A DNA stretch of 25,251 bases from Myxococcales bacterium. GTDB lineage: Bacteria > Myxococcota > Polyangia > HGW-17 > SLPX01. The stretch is from assembly GCA_007131745.1 (NCBI GenBank), contig SLPX01000298.1, forward strand, positions 1 through 25,251. The letters are read 5' to 3'. Positions 8,270-13,764 of the stretch are shown here, in pieces (positions within the stretch are counted from its first letter, which is position 1; each line of letters begins with the position of its first letter). Made by a program: the position numbers and the translations under genes. The notes below the pieces were generated by a model. That model was not told the DNA's origin. It was given only the letters and a program-made list of their open reading frames with translations, and did not search any database.

Positions 8270-8491
8270 CCGGTTTCGGACCCGCTGTCGGCTCGCAAAA
8301 AAATCCTCGCACCGACGCAGGTCCGCCGCTGATTCAGCTCTGAACCACAATTCAGTAGCACGCTCCGAGCTGGAATGTAAACGAAAAACAGGCGCTTTTT
8401 CCAGCCGAATTCAGGTTCATGGAAAGAAATATTTTTGTTCGACGCGAGTGTTTTTCATTTTTATTGAAACATTTCCTTGCGATAAACGTTA

Positions 8492-8500
8492 TGGCATAAT
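8492..8500 (+). promoter_or_regulatory. Candidate extended -10 promoter of the peptidase gene
   Basis: TGGCATAAT is an extended -10 element (TGn followed by a -10 box with five of six consensus bases). No good -35 box lies at the usual distance; the nearest TTGAAA (8464-8469) is 25 bases away. Predicted start is about 8507, some 37 bases before the ATG. Confidence 0.35.
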
Positions 8501-8543
8501 AGGTACTGTTAGACATCATATGGCGCTAGTTGAAGGAAAGAAT

Positions 8544-9902
8544 ATGGCGCGGATTTTGAACCGATCCAAAGGCTGCTTCTTTTGGGCAGCCGTAATATCG
8601 GTCACATACTATTGCCTGCTGTGTAGTTCCACGGCCATGGCAGCTGAGAAAGTGCATCACACCGACCTCTCAGCGCTGGAAAGGTCTCATGTCCTACCCG
8701 GTCACCGGCCGGGCTCTATCTTTCCGGCATCTTCCTCTTCAGGTTCTCTCGACCTCGGCGAGGGTATCCGGGAATCTCGGACCGCTGGTAAACCTTTTCT
8801 CAGACCTTTCATTTTGAGCTTGTTCAACATTTCCGACATGGATACTTTTTTCCCCTTTTCTACATCTCTTTCCTCTTCTTCTTTTCCGCATTCTTCCCTC
8901 TTTTCATGGCTGGGATTCAGGCGTTTGATGGACTCGTTTTCGGAAAGCACGGAAGAAACGGAAGCCGACCTCCGGTTTCCGGGCGAACCGGGCAGCGACC
9001 TTTTGTGCCTGGCGGAACTCTTGGATACATCCATGGACTTCGACTACACCGGGCCGGTAGAGGGAGTGACAACTCCCATCTACATAAACCGTTGGGTTTT
9101 CGGCGGCGTTGAATACACCGACTATTTCCAGGAACAAAGAAACCGGCACATGGACTGCCGCCTCGCTCTCGCCCTAACACGTGTAGGCGGAGTTCTCAAA
9201 AGCCTGGGCGTCACCCAGGTCATATGGTCTTCAGCGTACAGGCCTCCGGCAAGGCAGGCAAGAGAACACGGCTATGAAAAGCACAACCTGGGCATCGCTA
9301 TTGATATTCACGGATTCGTGTTTGCAGGCAACATGAGGGTCATGGTGGCGGACCACTATGAAAAAGGATTGGGTTTTCAGAGGGACCATTTGTGTCACGG
9401 AAGACCGCTCACGCGGGAGGGATTCCTGCTTCGCCTTATTGCCTGCCGCCTGGATTCCAGTGATCTTTTCGCCGAAATTCTAACACCCGACTACGATGCA
9501 GGTCATTGGAACCATTTCCACATGGCGGTTTTTCATCCTTTGGACCGCAACCGGCGTAGACACAAGAACACCGCGCTCATCGAAGTTCCCCTGAATTCCA
9601 TTCCAGGCTGGGCAATGGCTCGTCCGCCCAGGTCGGACCCCGAACGGGAGCTATGGGTGGAAACTGCGAAAACTCCGTGGCCCGAAGACTACGAATGGCT
9701 CAGAGAAAACCTTAAGAACCGCTGGACCCGATGGAAAGAGCAAAACCCGCACGCGGATCCTGAAATCGGCTTGAGCGGATGGTGGGAAAAGCAAGAAATG
9801 GGTGACAATGAACTTGAAATACCGGTCGAACCCGACCAAGTCGCTCTTCACGAAGCTCTCATATCCGCTTTTTTCAAAAGATTGACTTCAATCTGGAACT
9901 GA
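8544..9902 (+). CDS. Secreted extensin-like / M15-type peptidase domain protein
   Basis: A 452-residue exported protein. The start at 8544 follows GAAGGAAAG and yields a signal peptide (MARILNRSKG, a hydrophobic core, then STAMA before AEKVHH). Residues about 100-130 are an odd Ser/Phe-rich stretch, followed by an acidic linker. The catalytic region has SSAYRPPARQAREHG, then KHNLGIAIDIHGF (His247 and the Asp of AIDI) and finally GHWNHFHMAVF (His321, 324, 326). This His/Asp...HxH layout is that of the extensin-C/M15 zinc peptidases (D-Ala-D-Ala carboxypeptidase/VanX-like fold), so a role in peptidoglycan remodelling is the likely inference. The C-terminal ~100 residues (rich in Trp, Arg and Glu) have no recognised domain. 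Monocistronic, divergent from smc. Confidence 0.75.
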   Translation: MARILNRSKGCFFWAAVISVTYYCLLCSSTAMAAEKVHHTDLSALERSHVLPGHRPGSIFPASSSSGSLDLGEGIRESRTAGKPFLRPFILSLFNISDMDTFFPFSTSLSSSSFPHSSLFSWLGFRRLMDSFSESTEETEADLRFPGEPGSDLLCLAELLDTSMDFDYTGPVEGVTTPIYINRWVFGGVEYTDYFQEQRNRHMDCRLALALTRVGGVLKSLGVTQVIWSSAYRPPARQAREHGYEKHNLGIAIDIHGFVFAGNMRVMVADHYEKGLGFQRDHLCHGRPLTREGFLLRLIACRLDSSDLFAEILTPDYDAGHWNHFHMAVFHPLDRNRRRHKNTALIEVPLNSIPGWAMARPPRSDPERELWVETAKTPWPEDYEWLRENLKNRWTRWKEQNPHADPEIGLSGWWEKQEMGDNELEIPVEPDQVALHEALISAFFKRLTSIWN

Positions 9903-10162
9903 ATCCGCTGTTCCACCAAACTGTCCGACCAACAGCCCAATGCTTTTCCGGGGAAAGGCAATAGAAGTGTCTATCTTTAGCCGTCTCAGTCTCCGTTACC
10001 GAAGCTCTTTTGTGGTACTGCAAACGGCACCGATTGGACCATGGAACACGACTTCCAAATTCTTTCATCTTTGACCAACCAGTAAATTTCATCCAGTTTT
10101 GCTCCATGCAAGAAACAGGTCACCCTCTCGAAGTTTTTGTCAAAACGAGCAACCACATCTGC

Positions 10163-10462
10163 TCAAGGAAGACGCTGACGCCATTTATGAGGATCGCGAG
10201 CGGCGTGAAATACGCCGTAAACGGTCACCACATCTTCTGCATACTCATAGAAAACCGCATACGGAAAGCGTCGCACCAACCCCCGGCGATAGTTTTCGTG
10301 GACAACACCATGCATCTCGGGCATGCGGCGGATTGCTTCTAAACACGCTCCGACACAGCTCACAAACTCTTCACCCAAGCCGGGCCGCTGTGTCTCGTAC
10401 CAGGCGTATGCCTCTGCGACGTCCTGTTCAGCCTCGGGAACAATGATCAGCTTACAGGCCAT
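10163..10462 (-). CDS. RelE/ParE-family toxin (TA module 1)
   Basis: A 99-residue toxin candidate. It has the ParE-type helical hairpin with EAEQDVAEAYAWYETQRPGLG, the segment HGVVHENYRRGLVRRFPYAVFY and the ending VYGVFHAARDPHKW, all characteristic of the family. ParE members typically poison DNA gyrase, while RelE members cleave mRNA; which applies is not readable here. Its start overlaps the antitoxin stop by 11 bp on the same strand, the usual antitoxin-first order, implying translational coupling. The reading frame is intact. It is the downstream gene of module 1, transcribed leftwards, away from the tkt repeat. Confidence 0.88.
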   Translation of the reverse strand: MACKLIIVPEAEQDVAEAYAWYETQRPGLGEEFVSCVGACLEAIRRMPEMHGVVHENYRRGLVRRFPYAVFYEYAEDVVTVYGVFHAARDPHKWRQRLP

Positions 10463-10676
10463 AGCGACTGCGAATCCTTCGCTTGACCTCTTCCCATGTG
10501 ACTCCAGAGGCTGAGTTATTCATGAGGTTGGCCTTTCTTCTGGCCAGCTCTTCTTTTTGCCAGTCATGGATTGAAACTGCTTCGGGAGTCGCCGCAAGGT
10601 CATCCCACAAATCTTCCACCAACTGGAGTTTCTCCGATGCGCTCAGGTCAAAGATCGAGGTAGGGGTTGGTTCCAT
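10452..10676 (-). CDS. Addiction-module antitoxin, CHP02574-type (TA module 1)
   Basis: A 74-residue acidic, helical protein with the pattern of the putative addiction module component family: FDLSASEKLQLVEDLWDDL at the start and TWEEVKRRIRSR at the end. Family members neutralise a ParE-like toxin encoded immediately downstream, as seen here. The start at 10676 is fixed by AGGAGG 7 bases upstream; a second in-frame ATG at 10703 precedes that site. A strong promoter lies at 10760-10789 on this strand. The antitoxin probably autoregulates, although the family's DNA-binding mode is less well defined than that of classical antitoxins. Confidence 0.85.
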   Translation of the reverse strand: MEPTPTSIFDLSASEKLQLVEDLWDDLAATPEAVSIHDWQKEELARRKANLMNNSASGVTWEEVKRRIRSRYGL

Positions 10677-10759
10677 CTTGATTCCTCCTGCAATGATGTT
10701 CAACCGCGACCGACCGTTTTGCTGTCTAACATTTTTATGCCTGTTCCGCGATCAAATGC

Positions 10760-10789
10760 ATCATACAACAAGGCAAGGCGAGGGGTCAA
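10760..10789 (-). promoter_or_regulatory. Sigma70-like promoter of TA module 1
   Basis: On the minus strand TTGACC (10789-10784) and TATGAT (10765-10760) are separated by 18 bases; each box has five of six consensus bases. Transcription would start near 10753, giving a leader of about 77 bases before the antitoxin ATG. It lies just outside the tkt-like repeat, in sequence unique to module 1. Confidence 0.65.
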
Positions 10790-10813
10790 TGCAGGGTGCT
10801 TTGGTCCTTTTTC

Positions 10814-10967
10814 GAACTATAGCAACTCCCGGACCGAAGCGGCGATGTTTTCGGGGGTAAACCCGTATTCTTTCATCAAAACATCAGAGGGAGCGGATGC
10901 TCCGAATTTGTCTATTCCCAGCACGCGTCCATCAATGCCGGTATACTTATACCAGCATGCCGTGGCC
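10814..10967 (-). pseudogene. Detached 3' end of transketolase (copy A of direct repeat)
   Basis: About 150 bp here match the last 50 codons and stop of the intact tkt gene at 11617-11770, in the same orientation and exactly 803 bp away. I count about seven mismatches by eye, five of them within the first 146 bp. The translation runs from ATACWYKYTG to ENIAASVRELL and stop, with no frameshift. Differences are codon-clustered: ATT for CTC (Ile for Leu) and ACC CCC for ACT TCG (Pro for Ser). No catalytic domain is present, so it is a remnant rather than a functional gene. A start codon at 10999 makes a 60-residue frame, but its first 10 or so residues are not tkt-like. Confidence 0.9.
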
Positions 10968-10988
10968 CTGCCACCGCAATCAGGCCCC

Positions 10989-11017
10989 TTGAAATTCACC
11001 TACGAAGGAAGTAGAAT
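10989..11017 (+). promoter_or_regulatory. Candidate promoter of TA module 2 (near-leaderless)
   Basis: TTGAAA (10989-10994) and TAGAAT (11012-11017) are separated by 17 bases. The antitoxin ATG begins at 11024, 7 bases after the -10 box, so transcription would start at or next to the start codon. The GAAGGAAG that could serve as a ribosome binding site (11004-11011) would then be inside the promoter spacer. If an upstream promoter is used instead, it would have to lie in or before the tkt remnant. Confidence 0.45.
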
Positions 11018-11023
11018 CAAGCC

Positions 11024-11245
11024 ATGAAAGAGAACATCGCCGATATCCTGAAACAGGCATTGCGACTCCCCCCTGAGGCGCGGGCGGCCTTGGCGGGCTC
11101 CTTGCTTGATAGCCTTGATGAACCATTGGACCTTGATGCAGAGTCAGCATGGGAAGCCGAAGTAGCCGCTCGCAGCCGGGAGATTGACGAGGGGAAAGTC
11201 ACCCTGATTCCCTGGGCCGAAGCCAGAGCGAGAATCGCAGGATAG
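11024..11245 (+). CDS. Addiction-module antitoxin, CHP02574-type (TA module 2)
   Basis: A 73-residue acidic helical protein with the family pattern: LRLPPEARAALAGSLLDSLD near the start, a central SAWEAEVAARSREIDEGKV and a final PWAEARARI. It precedes a ParE-type toxin by 2 bp on the same strand. It is only distantly similar to the antitoxin of module 1, so the two modules look independently acquired rather than recently duplicated. Base composition appears richer in GC than the neighbouring host genes, consistent with transfer. GAAGGAAG lies 12 bases upstream, a long spacing. The module is enclosed by the two copies of the tkt 3' end. Confidence 0.87.
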   Translation: MKENIADILKQALRLPPEARAALAGSLLDSLDEPLDLDAESAWEAEVAARSREIDEGKVTLIPWAEARARIAG

Positions 11246-11247
11246 TA

Positions 11248-11550
11248 ATGCCTGCACGGCATGTAGACTTCCATCCTGAGGCTGTTGCCGAGGCGCAAGC
11301 GGCCTACCGGTGGTATTGGCAGAGAAGCGCTTTGGCCGCAGAAGCCTATCTCGCCGAGCTTGATTCGGCGGTCGCAGCTATAGCTGAAAACCCCGCAATG
11401 TGGCCACGGTATGTTCATGGCACGCGCCGTTATATTCTCCATCGCTTTCCTTTCTACCTCGTATATCGAGAAACCTCCGGCAGAATTGAAATCATCGCCG
11501 TAGCTCATGGCCGGCGAAAACCTGGATACTGGAAGAACAGGGTCGCCTAA
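11248..11550 (+). CDS. RelE/ParE-family toxin (TA module 2)
   Basis: A 100-residue toxin candidate with the typical start HVDFHPEAVAEAQAAYRWYW, the central GTRRYILHRFPFYLVYRET and the end IIAVAHGRRKPGYWKNR, which closely fits the RelE/ParE-family ending. Gyrase poisoning or mRNA cleavage are both possible within the superfamily; the ParE-like W/Y pattern favours the former. It starts 2 bp after the antitoxin stop, so the two are translationally coupled. It ends 66 bp before copy B of the tkt repeat and is convergent with tkt. No terminator hairpin is evident between them. Confidence 0.9.
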   Translation: MPARHVDFHPEAVAEAQAAYRWYWQRSALAAEAYLAELDSAVAAIAENPAMWPRYVHGTRRYILHRFPFYLVYRETSGRIEIIAVAHGRRKPGYWKNRVA

Positions 11551-11616
11551 CCCCTCACTTCAGCCGACGCAAAACCCGCGCTGCTGATTTCCAAGTTCGG
11601 CCCCAATTCCAATTTT

Positions 11617-11770
11617 GAACTATAGCAACTCCCGGACCGAAGCGGCGATGTTTTCCGAAGTAAACCCGTATTCTTTCATCAAAACATCAGAGGGAGCGGA
11701 TGCTCCGAATTTGTCTATTCCCAGCACGCGTCCATCGAGGCCGGTATACTTATACCAGCATGGTGTGGCG
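11617..11770 (-). repeat. 3' end of intact tkt (copy B of direct repeat)
   Basis: This is the part of the functional transketolase gene that is duplicated at 10814-10967. The repeat starts about 3 bases past the tkt stop codon, and similarity fades about 50 codons into the gene. The stop codon is thus almost exactly at one edge of the repeat, the arrangement seen when an element inserts at a gene's 3' end and carries a replacement end. Confidence 0.9.
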
Positions 11771-13647
11771 CCGGCCTCCACGGCCACCCTGGTCCTGATC
11801 GAAGACGGGAGAACACTTTCCTTGTACGAAACCTCCTGTCCATCGAAAATTTCAACACACGGCATGGATACAACCCGGATCCCGCGACCTTCTTTTTCCA
11901 GAATATCGGCAGCGTCTATGGCAACTGCGACTTCGGAGCCGGTTGCAATGATAACGGCGTCGATTGCGTCCGGTCCTCCACTGCATTCCCTCACGATGTA
12001 ACCGCCGCGTTTTATTTCATCCAATGTTGCCCCCGCTGACCCTTTCGGCGTCCGTGAGAAAACACCTGTCTTTTGGCGGGTAAGCAGGAGGCAGGTGGGC
12101 CCGTCACGGTGTTTAACCGCTGACAACCAGGCCGCTCCGCATTCCACTGCATCCGAGGGCCGCCATACCCTGATCTCGGGAATCAACCTCAGACCGGCCG
12201 CGTGTTCAACGGGTTGATGGGTCGGGCCGTCTTCACCAAGGGCTATTGAATCATGGGTGAAAACAAATATGGACCCTACCTCCATAAGAGCGGCCATTCG
12301 TATAGCGTTCCTGCAATAATCCGAAAAAACAAGGAAAGTACCTCCGTATGGGATAAACCCGCCATACAGCGCCAGGCCGTTTCCAATCGCTGCCATTCCG
12401 AACTCCCGTACTCCGTAATGAGCGTAATTCGCTTTTTCAAGATTCCCGGTCACGGGTTCGGAAGATTCCCACGTCGTATTGTTGGACGGTGTCAAGTCCG
12501 CGGATCCTCCGAACAACTCGGGAAGATGGGGGCCAAGGACGTTGAGTAATTTCTGAGAAATCTGCCGGGTTGCGAGTGAAGGAGCGTCCACGCCTTGCTC
12601 CAGGAATTTGCCCGCAAAATCCAGGATGGACCGTTCGAGTTCTTCGTCCATCCGGCCGGCGAGCCGTCGCTCGAGTTCTTCGGCTTTTTCGGGATGAACA
12701 CCAGCGTAATCCCTGAAAAGCTCCTTCCACTCTTCTTCCCATCGGGCGCCTTTTTCTTTCGCGTCCCAAGCCGCATAAATGTTTTCAGGCACTTCAAACG
12801 GCTCATGTTTCCATCCGAGCGATTCCCTCAGCCCCGCTATTTCCTTTTCGCCCAGGGGTGAACCATGTGTTTTCTCGCTGCCGGCAAGTGTAGGAGCGCC
12901 GAACCCGATGGTCGTCTTGCAACAGATGATGCTGGGCAATTCGGTCTCGGAGCGCGCTTTTTCAAGTGCCGCCTTTATTGCAACCGGGTCGTGCCCGTCA
13001 ACATTTCTTTCAACGTGCCAGCCGTATGAATCAAACCTTTTTGCAGTGTCATCCGTAAACCAGCCTTCAACCGGGCCGTCTATGGATATGCCGTTGTCAT
13101 CGTAGAGCACGATGAGCTTTCCAAGTTTCCATGTTCCTGCAAGAGAACATACCTCATGGGAAAGACCTTCCATAAGGCATCCATCACCAGCAAACACGTA
13201 AGTATAATGATTCACTACCTTGTGGTTGTCCGTGTTGTACCGGGCTGCAAGCAGTTTTTCTCCCAGCGCCATTCCCACTCCATTTGCCAAACCTTGGGCC
13301 AATGGGCCCGTGGTGGTTTCAACGCCCGGAGTACAAACGTTTTCGGGATGTCCCGGAGTTTTGGATCCAAGTTGGCGGAAATTCTTGATGTCCTCCATCG
13401 TGACATCGTACCCGCTGAGATGTAAGAGAGAGTACAGCAACATGGATGCATGTCCGTTGGAAAGCACGAACCTGTCCCGGTTGCACCAGCGCGGATTGCC
13501 GGGATTGTGTCGCAGGAAGTCATTAAACAAAACCTCGGCGATATCGGCCATGCCCATGGGCGCGCCTGGATGTCCTGAATTTGCTTTCTGAATGGCGTCT
13601 ACGCTCAAGAATCTTACACCATTTGCGAGGTCTTTGCGGTTCGTCAT
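11620..13647 (-). CDS. tkt: Transketolase
   Basis: A 675-residue thiamine-diphosphate enzyme of the non-oxidative pentose phosphate pathway, moving two-carbon ketol units between sugar phosphates. Active-site features are present: KANSGHPGAPMG (His26), SNGHAS (His66), GPLAQG (114-119), the GDG...N cofactor/metal motif (GDGCLMEG from 154, with DDN at 183-185) and the pyrimidine-domain VFTHDSIALGEDGPTHQPVEH. The length is normal for bacteria. The start at 13647 has CAGGAG 7 bases upstream. It follows the VIT-vWA gene after 117 bp of AT-rich spacer containing a T-tract, so independent transcription is likely. Its last 50 codons are duplicated downstream at 10814-10967, beyond TA module 2; the reading frame itself is intact. 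Confidence 0.97.
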   Translation of the reverse strand: MTNRKDLANGVRFLSVDAIQKANSGHPGAPMGMADIAEVLFNDFLRHNPGNPRWCNRDRFVLSNGHASMLLYSLLHLSGYDVTMEDIKNFRQLGSKTPGHPENVCTPGVETTTGPLAQGLANGVGMALGEKLLAARYNTDNHKVVNHYTYVFAGDGCLMEGLSHEVCSLAGTWKLGKLIVLYDDNGISIDGPVEGWFTDDTAKRFDSYGWHVERNVDGHDPVAIKAALEKARSETELPSIICCKTTIGFGAPTLAGSEKTHGSPLGEKEIAGLRESLGWKHEPFEVPENIYAAWDAKEKGARWEEEWKELFRDYAGVHPEKAEELERRLAGRMDEELERSILDFAGKFLEQGVDAPSLATRQISQKLLNVLGPHLPELFGGSADLTPSNNTTWESSEPVTGNLEKANYAHYGVREFGMAAIGNGLALYGGFIPYGGTFLVFSDYCRNAIRMAALMEVGSIFVFTHDSIALGEDGPTHQPVEHAAGLRLIPEIRVWRPSDAVECGAAWLSAVKHRDGPTCLLLTRQKTGVFSRTPKGSAGATLDEIKRGGYIVRECSGGPDAIDAVIIATGSEVAVAIDAADILEKEGRGIRVVSMPCVEIFDGQEVSYKESVLPSSIRTRVAVEAGATPCWYKYTGLDGRVLGIDKFGASAPSDVLMKEYGFTSENIAASVRELL

Positions 13648-13764
13648 GTCGGGCTCCTGTCCTTTCCTGGTGAAATTCGAACAATTCGGCACATTATGAC
13701 CGCGGATATGCGAAATAGAAGAAGAAAAATCGAAAAAACAAAAAAAATCAAACCGCGGCCGAAT

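Larger units (their letters stand above)
8169..8543. other. 375-bp divergent intergenic region, smc / peptidase gene
   Basis: This stretch separates two divergent genes and has no convincing small gene. On the smc side it holds a short hairpin (ATCCGC, AGTAA loop, GCGGAT at 8224-8240), preceded by a GGATCC pair at 8203-8223, all in the presumed smc leader. Next is a TTGACC / GGTCAA inverted repeat around an A-tract (8244-8269). An open frame runs through it into the peptidase gene, but that extension lacks a signal peptide and is AT-biased towards its end, so it is treated as non-coding. Confidence 0.5.

Noticed and set aside
8244..8543. Upstream extension of the peptidase gene to 8244
   Set aside because: The extension would place the signal peptide 100 residues inside the protein, and a good ribosome site lies just before 8544.
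9932..9953. Hairpin around CTTTTCC-GG-GGAAAG after the peptidase gene as its terminator
   Set aside because: The stem is short and imperfect, and no T-tract follows on the plus strand.
9874..10107. 77-codon minus-strand frame downstream of the peptidase gene
   Set aside because: It overlaps the 3' end of the peptidase gene, has no good ribosome site and shows no recognisable family; no transposase-like signature was seen either.
10817..10999. A 60-codon minus-strand frame as an independent small gene
   Set aside because: All but its first 10 or so residues are the C-terminus of transketolase, without any catalytic domain; it is better explained as a gene-end remnant.
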